This document shows positions 19,846 through 28,378 of a stretch of DNA of 64,000 nucleotides, in pieces. Below the pieces are notes generated by a model. It worked only from the letters and a program-made list of their open reading frames with translations, was not told the DNA's origin and ran no database searches. Each line of letters begins with the position of its first letter. The first letter of the stretch is position 1. The position numbers and the translations under genes were made by a program. The stretch comes from an uncultured Flavobacterium sp. (GTDB lineage Bacteria; Bacteroidota; Bacteroidia; Flavobacteriales; Flavobacteriaceae): contig NZ_OY730248.1 in the NCBI RefSeq assembly GCF_963422545.1, forward strand, positions 62,001 through 126,000, in the 5' to 3' direction.

Positions 19846-20769
19846 TTATTTATCTTTTTTTTGTTTTAATTTTCTGATAGTGGCATTCAATTCAAATCCC
19901 AAAAGCAGAATCATACAGTTTATCCAAATATAAAACATTAGAATCAATAATGTACCAATCGAGCCATAAAGTTCATTATATTTTGAGAATTTTATAACCC
20001 AAATCCCAAAAAAGAACGAAGATATAACAATTAAGATGGTTGTAAAAACAGATCCGATACTTATAAAAGGTACTTTATTATATTGTTTTGTACCATAACG
20101 CAATAATATTGAAGATGTTATCAAAATCATTAATACTACAAACAAATATCGTCCTAAAATGATCAGCGGAATACGATCACTCAACACATCCTGAATGATT
20201 GTTTTTTGAATAAACACCTCAAAAACAACAATCGTAGCCACCGTTACAAACAATATAATTGTCATGAGAAGTGAAATCGCCAACGCTACTAAATACTGAT
20301 TAAAAAAACCGCGTTTATCAAAAACATGTTTAGAAGATTCAAAGCCGCTCAAAATCCCGTTAATACCATTTGCCATCAAAAAAATAGAAAGCAAAAATCC
20401 TGACGAAAGCAATCCTGAGTGACTATTATTTAAAATATCACTAATAATTTTACTAATTGCATCATAAGTATTTGGCGGAACTCCCTGCTGCACAAATTGC
20501 AAAAAATCCTGCTGAAATCCTTCAATCGGAATAAACGGAATTAAGTTTAAAATAAATAAAGCAAATGGAAACAAAGCCATGAAAAAACTAAACGAAACCG
20601 CACTGGCATGATACGAAAATGCACCGTCAATAATACCAATAGTATACATTTCGAGCAAATCATACAACGAAAAGCCTTCTAACCATGGTAGTTTTATTCT
20701 TTTTAAAAACCGGGCTAAATAACGTACTACAGGAATTTTTTCAATCCGGTCTTCTATCTCTTGAGACAT
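19846..20769 (-). CDS. YihY/BrkB-family inner-membrane protein
   Basis: The 307-residue protein has about six membrane segments and the family features: IIDGAFSYHASAVSFSFFMA near the start, a GINGILSGFESS helix, and the end GSIGTLLILMFYIWINCMIL with LLGFELNATI. Family members were long annotated as ribonuclease BN by mistake; transport or envelope roles are more likely. It is the first gene of a probable operon with the DUF2147 and beta-lactamase genes. Confidence 0.93.
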   Translation of the reverse strand: MSQEIEDRIEKIPVVRYLARFLKRIKLPWLEGFSLYDLLEMYTIGIIDGAFSYHASAVSFSFFMALFPFALFILNLIPFIPIEGFQQDFLQFVQQGVPPNTYDAISKIISDILNNSHSGLLSSGFLLSIFLMANGINGILSGFESSKHVFDKRGFFNQYLVALAISLLMTIILFVTVATIVVFEVFIQKTIIQDVLSDRIPLIILGRYLFVVLMILITSSILLRYGTKQYNKVPFISIGSVFTTILIVISSFFFGIWVIKFSKYNELYGSIGTLLILMFYIWINCMILLLGFELNATIRKLKQKKDK

Positions 20770-20788
20770 ATATATTTTTTGATTTTAG

Positions 20789-20806
20789 TCCCGATAGCTA
20801 TCGGGA
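20789..20806. repeat. 18-bp perfect palindrome TCCCGATAGCTATCGGGA
   Basis: The palindrome lies between nadC and the BrkB-like gene. A closely related copy with one changed base lies at 41019-41036 before clpS, so this is a dispersed motif rather than a single operator. Confidence 0.75.
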
Positions 20807-20869
20807 TTGAATTAAGATTTTAGATTATTTTAAACTCATAATTCATAACTCACAACTCATAACTTCTTC

Positions 20870-21727
20870 CTAAAAAGCTTTCAGACTCAAATCCATGTTG
20901 CAAACTGAATGCGTCAACGCTCCTGACGAAATATAATTTACACCGCATAATCCATATTCACGAAGCGTTTTTTCGTTAATATTTCCAGAAGATTCTGTCT
21001 GGCATTTTTTACCAATTAACTGAACTGCAATTTTAGTATCTTCATAATTAAAGTTATCAATCAAAATTCTGTGAACACCATCACTTAAAAGAATCTCACG
21101 TATTTCGTCTAAGTTCCTGGCCTCAACAATAATTTTTAAATCGAGATTATTAGCTTTCAAATAATCCTTGGTTTTCTTAATTGCCAAAGTAATTCCGCCC
21201 GCAAAATCAATGTGATTGTCTTTTAACATCACCACATCATAAAGTGCAAAACGATGATTTTCTCCACCACCTATTTTCACTGCCCATTTCTCAGCCACTC
21301 TAAAATTTGGAGTTGTTTTACGAGTATCTAAAATTTTAGCGCCTGTTCCCTCTAATAGCTGTACATATTGAGCTGTCTTTGTAGCAATTGCAGACATACG
21401 CTGCATTGTGTTCAAAACCACTCTTTCGGCTTTTAAAATCGATTGTGAGCTTCCTGAAACTTCAAAAACCACATCGCCATATTCTACATGCGTTCCATCT
21501 TCTATATAAGACTTGATTTTTAATTTTGGATCCACATATTCAAAAATCATTTTTGCAAGCACAACACCAGCAATAATTCCCTGATCTTTCACTAATAATT
21601 TAGCTTGACCGTGCGCCGTATCAGGAATACACGCTAATGAACTATAATCTCCCGTGCCTACATCTTCTCGAATTGCATTACTAATTAATAACTCTAATTC
21701 GGCTTGAAATTGTACTTCGCTAATCAT
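20870..21727 (-). CDS. nadC: Nicotinate-nucleotide pyrophosphorylase (carboxylating)
   Basis: The 285-residue enzyme makes nicotinate mononucleotide from quinolinate and PRPP in NAD synthesis. Signatures seen are EDVGTGDYSS at the N-terminus, LNTMQRMSAIAT, LDTRKTTPNFR, KIGGGENHRFALYD, LKDNHI, ESSGNI and ISSGALTHS. Length is normal. No nadA or nadB is adjacent. An imperfect -7 match TACTTTAG lies at 21751-21758. Confidence 0.96.
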   Translation of the reverse strand: MISEVQFQAELELLISNAIREDVGTGDYSSLACIPDTAHGQAKLLVKDQGIIAGVVLAKMIFEYVDPKLKIKSYIEDGTHVEYGDVVFEVSGSSQSILKAERVVLNTMQRMSAIATKTAQYVQLLEGTGAKILDTRKTTPNFRVAEKWAVKIGGGENHRFALYDVVMLKDNHIDFAGGITLAIKKTKDYLKANNLDLKIIVEARNLDEIREILLSDGVHRILIDNFNYEDTKIAVQLIGKKCQTESSGNINEKTLREYGLCGVNYISSGALTHSVCNMDLSLKAF

Positions 21728-22039
21728 TTTTTATTAAATTTTATAAGATGCTAAAGTAGGACTTATTTTGGGGATTTGAAAGTTAAACCAATGCCAAAAA
21801 TTTCTAAACATGAAAATATCTGAAAATATTAGGCAGAAAAGTATTAAAATTCTCTAATACATAGAAACATCATTTTAATTGTTAAAAAAAGTCATTCTAT
21901 TTAACATTAATTTCCAATAGTTGTTATGCGATAAAATCATGATTTTTATAAAACAACTTTAAATTATTCCTTAAAATTCGATGTCTCTATATGCTTAATT
22001 TTTCAGGCAAAATCTACATCTTTAATCCAAAACATTAAA

Positions 22040-22047
22040 TATCTTTG
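22040..22047 (+). promoter_or_regulatory. -7 element of the alkC promoter
   Basis: TATCTTTG matches TAnnTTTG, 20 bp before the ATG. No exact TTG at -33. Confidence 0.55.
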
Positions 22048-22067
22048 AGGTTCATTCAAACAAAATT

Positions 22068-23168
22068 ATGGGATTAATTAAAGATATATACTCGGTTGCT
22101 TTTTACGAAAATTTTGGTCAGGCTGTTGCCGAAGTGCATCCAACATTCAATAAACAAAAATTTATAGAAGCCATTTATGAAGGCAATTTTGCACAAAAAG
22201 AATGGAAAGACCGCATGAAACATACCACGGTTGTCTTGCATCAATTTATGCCTCAAAATTTTGCCGAAGCAGTTTCCTTAATTGATAAAATCATTAAAAA
22301 CCTAAAGAAAAACCAGTTTACTGATGGAAATCTGGCATTTATTTTCTTTGCTGATTATATCGAAATATATGGTTTGGAAGATTTTAAAACTTCGGCGAAA
22401 GCCTTTGTCTCGATAACACAATTTATTAGTTGCGAATTTGCCGTTCGCCCTTTCATTTTAAAATATAAAGAAAAAATGATCGAAGAAATGACAAAATGGT
22501 CGTTGCACGAAAACCATCATGTTCGAAGATTGGCCAGCGAAGGAAGCCGAGCAAGATTACCATGGGCAATGGCGATTCCGTACTTAAAGAAAGATCCAAC
22601 TTCTATTTTACCAATTTTAGAGAACCTAAAAAATGATCCATCAGAATATGTGCGCCGAAGCGTTGCCAACAATCTAAATGACATCGTAAAAGACAATCCC
22701 GAAATTGTATTGGAAATTGCCAATAAATGGAAAGGCCAAAGCAAAGAAACTGACGGAATCATCAAACACGGCTGCCGAACTTTATTGAAACAAGGACATC
22801 CGGAAATTTTAAGTCATTATGGATTAGAAAGTAATAATATTGAACTTTCTTCTTTCGAAATTAAAACTCCCGTTGTAAAAATTGGAGATTCTTTGCAGTT
22901 TCAATTTCATTTAAATAATAAAAATGAGGAACCAAAAACAATTCGTTTAGAATATGGTGTTCATTATAAAAAAGCAAAAGGACATTTGGCGAAAAAAGTC
23001 TTTAAAATCAGTGAGAAAGTTTATCAGCCTAATCAATTGACTAAAATTGAAAGAAACCAGTCTTTTAAATTGATTACAACCCGCGTTTTTCATACAGGAG
23101 CACATCAATTATCGATTATTATAAACGGAACAGAAAGTGAAGTTCTGGAGTTTGAACTTATTGATTAA
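22068..23168 (+). CDS. AlkC-type DNA glycosylase with C-terminal Ig-like domain
   Basis: The 366-residue protein belongs to the ALK/HEAT-repeat DNA glycosylases that remove alkylated bases such as 3-methyladenine. The N-terminal 265 residues are helical repeats with the family motif HVRRLASEGSRARLPWA (about 151-167), including E158, and EYVRRSVANNLNDI. Residues about 268-366 are beta-rich and fit the Ig-like domain known on some AlkC proteins. Single gene with its own promoter; a repeat-rich gap follows. Confidence 0.88.
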   Translation: MGLIKDIYSVAFYENFGQAVAEVHPTFNKQKFIEAIYEGNFAQKEWKDRMKHTTVVLHQFMPQNFAEAVSLIDKIIKNLKKNQFTDGNLAFIFFADYIEIYGLEDFKTSAKAFVSITQFISCEFAVRPFILKYKEKMIEEMTKWSLHENHHVRRLASEGSRARLPWAMAIPYLKKDPTSILPILENLKNDPSEYVRRSVANNLNDIVKDNPEIVLEIANKWKGQSKETDGIIKHGCRTLLKQGHPEILSHYGLESNNIELSSFEIKTPVVKIGDSLQFQFHLNNKNEEPKTIRLEYGVHYKKAKGHLAKKVFKISEKVYQPNQLTKIERNQSFKLITTRVFHTGAHQLSIIINGTESEVLEFELID

Positions 23169-23185
23169 ACACAAATTATCGCAGT

Positions 23186-23289
23186 TTTGTCATTTCGAGG
23201 AACGAGAAATCTCCGCAAGTAACTCCGCAACGAGAATCCAATCTTTGTCGAGCTTCTGACGGAGATTTCTCGTTCCTCGAAATGACAAA
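23186..23289. repeat. MITE-like element: 30-bp perfect inverted repeat, 44-bp spacer
   Basis: Arms at 23186-23215 and 23260-23289 are exact reverse complements; the outer ends read TTGTCATTTCGAGGAACGAG. No coding capacity. It resembles the TGTCATTTCGA hairpin repeats scattered in Flavobacteriia genomes (from memory). Confidence 0.9.
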
Positions 23290-23321
23290 CTACACGAAAA
23301 TATTGTTATGAAAATGATTGT

Positions 23322-23433
23322 CCTAGCCCCGATAGAAGTGGAAATCCTTTTGTGGCGGGGTTCGCCACAAAAGATTGAAACGGATTGCTTCGCCAGTTCG
23401 CACTTTCAGGCTCGGGTGCGGGATTAGCTCCTG
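23322..23433. repeat. Structured intergenic element, copy A
   Basis: The element starts CCTAGCCCCGATAGAAG and ends GGGATTAGCTCCTG. It contains a 10-bp perfect hairpin TTTTGTGGCG / CGCCACAAAA (23348-23372) and a second small hairpin CGCAC / GTGCG (23399-23420). Copy B at 44826-44970 has the same ends but different inner hairpins. Confidence 0.75.
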
Positions 23434-23580
23434 AAAAAAAGGTTTTATCATAGAAATGACAAACAGAACTGCATCAAATAAAATGAATTTGAAAAATTAT
23501 ACATTTTCATTACTTTTATAGATAATACCTAAAACAAGTTTTCTTAATCTAAATTAAGTTACAGCTAAACACGACTGCTG

Positions 23581-23588
23581 TAATTTTG
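23581..23588 (+). promoter_or_regulatory. -7 element of the pirin operon
   Basis: TAATTTTG matches TAnnTTTG, 19 bp before the ATG. No exact TTG at -33. Confidence 0.5.
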
Positions 23589-23607
23589 TTTTCAAATCAA
23601 ATATACC

Positions 23608-24489
23608 ATGTCAAATATCAGTTTAATTATCGAAGAACGTGCTGCCGATATCGGCAATTTTATGGTAGGCAGATTATTGCCTTTCCGTCAAAAAAGAGCA
23701 GTTGGACCATTTGTATTTATCGATCATATGGGACCGGCACATTTAAATCAATATCAAAATATAGACGTTCCGCCACATCCGCATATCGGACTTTCGACAC
23801 TTACTTTTTTGTTTGAAGGAAGTATCATGCACCGTGATAGTTTAGGAACCGAATTAGAAATAAAACCTGGCGCGGTAAACTGGATGACCTCTGGAAAAGG
23901 AATTGTACATTCTGAAAGAACACCTGAATATTTAAGACATTCTGATAAAATGCTTCACGGTTTACAAATTTGGGTGGCGTTACCAAAAGAACTGGAACAA
24001 ATGGATCCGACTTTTGCCCACGTTGAAGCAGACGATATTCCAACTTGGGAAGAAGACGGAGTTTCATATAAATTAATTGCTGGAGAAGCTTTTGGTAAAA
24101 AATCGCCAGTTCCTGTTTATAGTCCGCTATATTTTATTGAAATTAAAAGTACTGAGGCTAAAAAAATCAATATTGGTAAAGACTTATTTGGCGAAAGCGG
24201 ATTATATATTTTAGAAGGAAGTATCAAAAGTGGCGAATATGTTTATGAGCCAAAACAGATTCTGATTGCTAATGACAGTACTTTATGCGAGTTTGAATTA
24301 GCTGAAAATAGTACTGTTTATATTTTTGGCGGAATGCCGTTTCCTGAGGAACATTTTATCTTTTGGAATTTCGTTTCTTCGGATAAAAACCTCATCGAAA
24401 AAGCAAAAAAAGACTGGACTGAACAAACCTTCCCGAAAGTTCCCGGCGAAACTGAATTTGTTCCTTTGCCAACTCCTCAAATAAAATAA
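23608..24489 (+). CDS. Pirin-family protein
   Basis: The 293-residue bicupin has the four pirin metal ligands H57 and H59 (PPHPHIGL), H101 and E103 (IVHSER). Known pirins bind Fe, and some have quercetinase activity; the substrate here is unknown. Domains: N-terminal cupin about 20-150 and pirin C-terminal cupin about 170-280. It starts a tight operon with OsmC (3-bp gap) and a GNAT protein (6-bp gap), an association that suggests an oxidative-stress role (inference). Confidence 0.93.
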   Translation: MSNISLIIEERAADIGNFMVGRLLPFRQKRAVGPFVFIDHMGPAHLNQYQNIDVPPHPHIGLSTLTFLFEGSIMHRDSLGTELEIKPGAVNWMTSGKGIVHSERTPEYLRHSDKMLHGLQIWVALPKELEQMDPTFAHVEADDIPTWEEDGVSYKLIAGEAFGKKSPVPVYSPLYFIEIKSTEAKKINIGKDLFGESGLYILEGSIKSGEYVYEPKQILIANDSTLCEFELAENSTVYIFGGMPFPEEHFIFWNFVSSDKNLIEKAKKDWTEQTFPKVPGETEFVPLPTPQIK

Positions 24490-24492
24490 TCT

Positions 24493-24888
24493 ATGAAAAC
24501 TATATCAGCTCAAATAGATACACGCCTTTATCGTACCGAAATAAAATCATCCAGCGGAAATATTTTAATTGCCGATGAACCTCAGGAAGTTGGCGGTAAA
24601 AACCTTGGTTTTAGCCCATTAGAGCTTTTAGCATCATCATTGGCAGCTTGTACATTAATTACGTTGCGAATGTACATCAACCGTAAAGAATGGAATGTTT
24701 CGGAAATCAATGTTAAAGTTGATTTTGAAAGAGATCCTAATAAAAAGGTTACTTTATTCATACGAAAAATCGAAATTATTGGTGAAGTTGATGAAGCTCA
24801 AAAAGAACGATTAACCACTATTGCCAACGGTTGTCCCATTCACAAAACACTAACAAATACAATCGAAATAAAAACGACATTAACATAA
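24493..24888 (+). CDS. OsmC-family peroxiredoxin-like protein
   Basis: The 131-residue protein has the OsmC fold with two redox cysteines, C53 in LASSLAACTLITLRMY and C114 in ANGCPIHKTL. The family reduces organic hydroperoxides with thiol cofactors. It lies 3 bp after the pirin gene. Confidence 0.92.
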   Translation: MKTISAQIDTRLYRTEIKSSSGNILIADEPQEVGGKNLGFSPLELLASSLAACTLITLRMYINRKEWNVSEINVKVDFERDPNKKVTLFIRKIEIIGEVDEAQKERLTTIANGCPIHKTLTNTIEIKTTLT

Positions 24889-24894
24889 TTCATC

Positions 24895-25179
24895 ATGGAA
24901 ATTCAACAAATAAACGACGGCAGAAAAGGTTATTTTGAAGCTGTAGAAGACAATAAACAAGCCGGAAAAATGACTTATACCTGGGCGGGAGATACAAAAT
25001 TCATCATTGACCACACTGAAGTAAACCCAGATTTTAACGGAAAAGGTGTCGGCAAAAAATTAGTTATGGCAGCTGTAGAATATGCCAGAACTAATAACCT
25101 GAAAATTATTCCGCTTTGTCCTTTTGCAAAGAGTGTTTTTGATAAAACACAGGCAATTCATGATGTGTTGTTTTCTTGA
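24895..25179 (+). CDS. Small GNAT N-acetyltransferase (YidJ/Gtn-like)
   Basis: The 94-residue protein is a minimal acetyltransferase: a beta-hairpin start, MTYTWAGDTKFIIDHTEVNP, the acetyl-CoA loop FNGKGVGKKLVMAAVEYAR and LKIIPLCPFAKSVFDK. The late C-P-F-A-K motif is typical of the short GNATs of this type. Substrate unknown. Last gene of the pirin operon. Confidence 0.88.
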   Translation: MEIQQINDGRKGYFEAVEDNKQAGKMTYTWAGDTKFIIDHTEVNPDFNGKGVGKKLVMAAVEYARTNNLKIIPLCPFAKSVFDKTQAIHDVLFS

Positions 25180-25231
25180 GTTACTGAGATACTGAGTCCC
25201 TAAGGTTCTAAGTTTTTTTATCTGATATTAT

Positions 25232-25262
25232 CGTAGAGACGCACAGCAGTGCGTCTTTTTTT
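25232..25262 (+). terminator. Hairpin with T-tract after the pirin operon (repeat copy 1)
   Basis: AGACGCAC-AGCA-GTGCGTCT (25237-25256) is a perfect 8-bp stem followed by a run of T, so it can terminate the operon. A degenerate copy of the same sequence lies at 25363-25394. Confidence 0.65.
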
Positions 25263-25271
25263 TCGTTTTGT

Positions 25272-25509
25272 TTGTCCTTGCGAGGAACGAAGCAATCTCA
25301 CTAACAATAAGATAAGATTATGAGTCGCTGAGACTAATTTTTTTTTAAAACCGATATTATATTGTAGAGACGCACAGCGTTGTGTCTTTTTTTTATAAAC
25401 AATTGTTGATCTTGATTGCGAAAGACGAAGCAATCTCATCTAGTTTATCAATTTTAATGTTCAAATTTGCTTATTGTTAGTGAGATTGCTTCGTACCTCG
25501 CAAGGACAA
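25272..25509. repeat. 39-bp inverted repeat with ~160-bp spacer
   Basis: Arms at 25272-25310 and 25471-25509 are reverse complements with one mismatch. Their core is CCTTGCGAGGAACGAAGCAA. A third degraded arm lies at about 25405-25440. The spacer contains the second AGACGCACAGC hairpin, suggesting nested insertion of two repeat families. Confidence 0.85.
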
Positions 25510-25589
25510 TATTGCGCAAAAATCTATGGGTAAAATCATAATTGCAAAACCAATTTCAACTCACATTTTTTAGTCTCCTTCAAAACTCT

Positions 25590-25597
25590 TACATTTG
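25590..25597 (+). promoter_or_regulatory. -7 element of the adenosine deaminase gene
   Basis: TACATTTG matches TAnnTTTG, 21 bp before the ATG. Confidence 0.55.
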
Positions 25598-25618
25598 CAT
25601 GTAATTTAAACTTAGAGT

Positions 25619-27034
25619 ATGACGAGGATAATTACATTTTTCTGTTTTTTCATAGCACAAATCAGCTTTTCTCAAACGGCTGAAAATTATTTACAAAAAA
25701 TTAGAAATAACGAAGCTCTCTTAACAGCTTTCTTTCAACAAATGCCAAAAGGCGGCGATTTACACCATCATTTTTCAGGATCAATTTATGCAGAACCTCT
25801 TTTAGAAAGAGCGATTTCTGAAGATTTTTATTTGAATTTGGAAACTATGGCGGTTTCTAAAACAAAACCTGAAAAAGGCAATTGGCAAACTTTCTCTTCA
25901 CTTAAAAACGAAGGAAAATTAGCTTTCTATGAGCAACAAGTAATGCAAACCTGGTCGGCTAAAGATTATAATGGTGTTTCTGTACCTTCTGACGATTTGT
26001 TTTTTGACTCTTTTATGAAATTTGAACCTACCATTAAAGGTCATTTTGCAGAAGGAATGCTGGAACTAAAAAAACGTGCTCTTGCCGAAAATGTAAGTTA
26101 TATTGAAACACAATTATCAACTATTCCATGCGATATGAATGTTTCTGATTTGACTGATTTTAACTCGAAATTACGTCAGGCAGCAGCACAAAAAGACGAA
26201 AAAGCAGTAATGACACTTTTAGACGAATTGTACAAATCGATTCAGCAAAAAGATGCCAAAAAATATGCAACAGATTTCAATACTAATTTCATTGCAAAAC
26301 TTCACAAAGATTTAAAAATTGACGATGATCGTTTCACAATGCGTTATCAAAATTTTGTGCTTCGTTTTATGGATCCGGTTGATTTATTCAAAAACCTGAC
26401 TATTGCGTTTATCTCTGCAAACGACAGTAAATTGGTTGCAGGTGTGAACATTGTTTCTCCGGAACATGGCGAAAATTCGATGAAAGATTATTGGCTGCAC
26501 ATGGTTATGTTTAAATATTGTCATTCTAAATTTCCTGACGTAAAATATACTCTTCACGCTGGTGAATTGACTTTAGGATTGGTTCAGCCAGAAGATTTAA
26601 CATGGCATATTAATGACGCTATTTATGTTGCCGGAGCGAACCGAATTGGTCACGGAGTTGACATTGCTTATGAAGCCAATTCGTATGATTTATTGCGTTA
26701 TATGGCAAAAAACAATATTCCGATTGAGATTAACTTAACCAGTAATGAATTCATCCTTAAAGTAAAAGAAAACAGACATCCTTTTATGCTTTATAAAGAA
26801 TTTAATGTACCAATCGTTATCAGTACAGATGATGCCGGAATTTTAAGAACAAACATGACCGAGCAATATGTTTTGCTTGCCAAAAGATATCCTGATGTTT
26901 CGTACGCTACGCTAAAACAATACGTTTACAACAGCATCAATTATAGTTTCATTCAGGATGCATCGGTAAAAAAACAATTACTGAAAGATTTAGATTCAAG
27001 ATTTAAAACTTTTGAGGCTAAATTTAACAACTAA
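25619..27034 (+). CDS. Secreted adenosine deaminase (ADGF-like)
   Basis: The 471-residue enzyme has a signal peptide (to about 19, ISFSQ) and the full deaminase site: H49/H51 in DLHHHFSGS, H313 and E316 in LHAGE, H345 in RIGHGVD, and D404/D405 in STDDAG. The export signal and the insertion between the first and second motifs recall the ADGF/CECR1 group more than cytoplasmic Add. Likely reaction: adenosine to inosine outside the cytoplasm, for nucleoside scavenging. Single gene with its own promoter and terminator. Confidence 0.92.
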   Translation: MTRIITFFCFFIAQISFSQTAENYLQKIRNNEALLTAFFQQMPKGGDLHHHFSGSIYAEPLLERAISEDFYLNLETMAVSKTKPEKGNWQTFSSLKNEGKLAFYEQQVMQTWSAKDYNGVSVPSDDLFFDSFMKFEPTIKGHFAEGMLELKKRALAENVSYIETQLSTIPCDMNVSDLTDFNSKLRQAAAQKDEKAVMTLLDELYKSIQQKDAKKYATDFNTNFIAKLHKDLKIDDDRFTMRYQNFVLRFMDPVDLFKNLTIAFISANDSKLVAGVNIVSPEHGENSMKDYWLHMVMFKYCHSKFPDVKYTLHAGELTLGLVQPEDLTWHINDAIYVAGANRIGHGVDIAYEANSYDLLRYMAKNNIPIEINLTSNEFILKVKENRHPFMLYKEFNVPIVISTDDAGILRTNMTEQYVLLAKRYPDVSYATLKQYVYNSINYSFIQDASVKKQLLKDLDSRFKTFEAKFNN

Positions 27035-27038
27035 ACGA

Positions 27039-27070
27039 AACCCGACAGGTTTTAAAAATCTGTCGGGTTT
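27039..27070 (+). terminator. Terminator of the adenosine deaminase gene
   Basis: The hairpin AACCCGACAG / CTGTCGGGTT (27039-27069) has an 11-nt loop and only a short T-tract. Confidence 0.75.
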
Positions 27071-27126
27071 GTCAATTCCAGAACATTTTGAAACTGTTTT
27101 TGAAAATAAAAAATAGAGCTTAAATT

Positions 27127-27200
27127 AGCCCACAGATTATGCGGATTAAACTGATTAACACAGATTAAATTTGTGAAAATTCGTGTAATTCGTGGCAAAA
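27127..27200. repeat. CCCACAGATTA-type dispersed repeat, copy 1
   Basis: Starts AGCCCACAGATTA and ends TTCGTGTAATTCGTGGCAAA. Related copies lie at 31376-31432, 40947-41037 and 43377-43487. Confidence 0.65.
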
Positions 27201-27209
27201 AAATAGATC

Positions 27210-27683
27210 ATGAATATCAAACTTATCGCCATTGGCAAAACCGACAATAAATCGCTTCAAACTTTGATTGACGATTATACGAAACGTTTGTCGTTTTATA
27301 TCAAATTTGATTTGGAGATTATTCCGGATATCAAAAACGTAAAGAATTTATCCGAAAGTCAGCAAAAAGAAAAAGAAGGTGAATTGATTCTCTCAAAATT
27401 AACTCCAACGGATCAATTAATTTTATTGGATGAAAACGGAAAAAACTTCTCAAGTGTTGGTTTTTCTGAGGAACTGCAAAAGAAAATGAATTCAGGAATC
27501 AAAACTCTTGTTTTTGTAATTGGCGGTCCTTACGGATTCTCTGATACTGTTTACAGTAAAGCGCAAGGAAAAATTTCGCTTTCGCTAATGACATTTTCAC
27601 ATCAAATGGTTCGTTTATTTTTTATCGAGCAATTGTATCGCGGCTTTACGATTTTAAGGAATGAACCTTATCATCATCAATAA
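27210..27683 (+). CDS. rlmH: 23S rRNA pseudouridine-1915 N3-methyltransferase
   Basis: The 157-residue SPOUT enzyme has MNIKLIAIGKTDNKSLQTL at the start, LLDENGKNFSS, the SAM-binding knot VFVIGGPYGFSD and the end MTFSHQMVRLFFIEQLYRG ... YHH. Length is typical. It acts on the 50S subunit within assembled ribosomes. Confidence 0.97.
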   Translation: MNIKLIAIGKTDNKSLQTLIDDYTKRLSFYIKFDLEIIPDIKNVKNLSESQQKEKEGELILSKLTPTDQLILLDENGKNFSSVGFSEELQKKMNSGIKTLVFVIGGPYGFSDTVYSKAQGKISLSLMTFSHQMVRLFFIEQLYRGFTILRNEPYHHQ

Positions 27684-27848
27684 AAATCAAACACTACTTT
27701 TTATCCAACTAACAATCAGTAATTTATCATTAAAATTATCCCTCAAGTAAAAATAAAACATTAAATTTGTTATATTTTTATTAAATCATAATAAAATTTA
27801 ATAATTATATTTTTTTAACCTTTTTTTAACCCTAAAAAATATATAATT

Positions 27849-28316
27849 ATGAAAACGCTTCTCAGATTTTCAGCAATTTTCCTTTTGTATTTAATTGGAG
27901 TTTCTTGCTCCAGTCATAATGATACACCTTATACACCAGTCATGGTCACCTTTGCAGCTGATTTAACCCCAGTTGCCGGTACAGGTTCAATGGCTCATGG
28001 TAATGCAACGCTTACACTTAATCAGGACGCCAAAACATTTCAAATTACCGTGACCTATACAGGAATTACACCTAACCATGGTCATATACATGGTGCTGAC
28101 GGAGCAATTGTATTTCCTTTTCCTGATGCTGTTGTTGCTACTTCTCCAATAATGCTGAATTTTAACATCACTGATGCTCAAATGGCTGAACTTATGGCAA
28201 ATCACTATTATGTAAACTTACATACTATTGCTTTTCCTGCTGGAGAAATAAGCGGAACACTTATTAAAACTGGAACCTCCGGAGGTGGTGGAGGTGGCGG
28301 TGGAGGCGGCTATTAA
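27849..28316 (+). CDS. CHRD-domain lipoprotein with poly-glycine tail
   Basis: The 155-residue protein has a lipoprotein signal peptide with C20 in LIGVSC. The CHRD domain (about 33-140) shows HGNATLTL, GITPNHGHIHG and YYVNLHTIAFPAGEISGTL. The last residues are ten glycines and a tyrosine. CHRD domains occur in chordin and in microbial surface proteins; function here unknown. It converges with the next gene over a shared hairpin. Confidence 0.88.
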   Translation: MKTLLRFSAIFLLYLIGVSCSSHNDTPYTPVMVTFAADLTPVAGTGSMAHGNATLTLNQDAKTFQITVTYTGITPNHGHIHGADGAIVFPFPDAVVATSPIMLNFNITDAQMAELMANHYYVNLHTIAFPAGEISGTLIKTGTSGGGGGGGGGGY

Positions 28317-28327
28317 ACCGAACCTTT

Positions 28328-28371
28328 AAAAAAAACCTTTCTGTATTAAAATAGAAAGGATTTTTTTTGTT
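28328..28371. terminator. Bidirectional terminator between convergent genes
   Basis: CCTTTCT ... AGAAAGG hairpin with A-run before and T-run after it, serving the CHRD gene and the minus-strand lipoprotein gene. Confidence 0.75.
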
Positions 28372-28378
28372 TCAGTTT

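Larger units (their letters stand above)
23169..23607. other. Repeat-rich gap between alkC and the pirin operon
   Basis: This 439-bp stretch has no gene. It holds a 30-bp perfect inverted repeat (23186-23289), one copy of a structured repeat element (23322-23433) and the promoter of the pirin gene. Confidence 0.8.
25180..25618. other. Repeat-rich gap before the adenosine deaminase gene
   Basis: This 439-bp stretch has no credible gene. It holds two copies of a GTAGAGACGCACAGC hairpin and a 39-bp inverted repeat. The promoter of the deaminase gene is at its right end. Confidence 0.8.

Noticed and set aside
25218..25439. Minus-strand open frame of 73 codons
   Set aside because: It is formed by the GACGCAC hairpins and the inverted repeat and has no protein-like composition.
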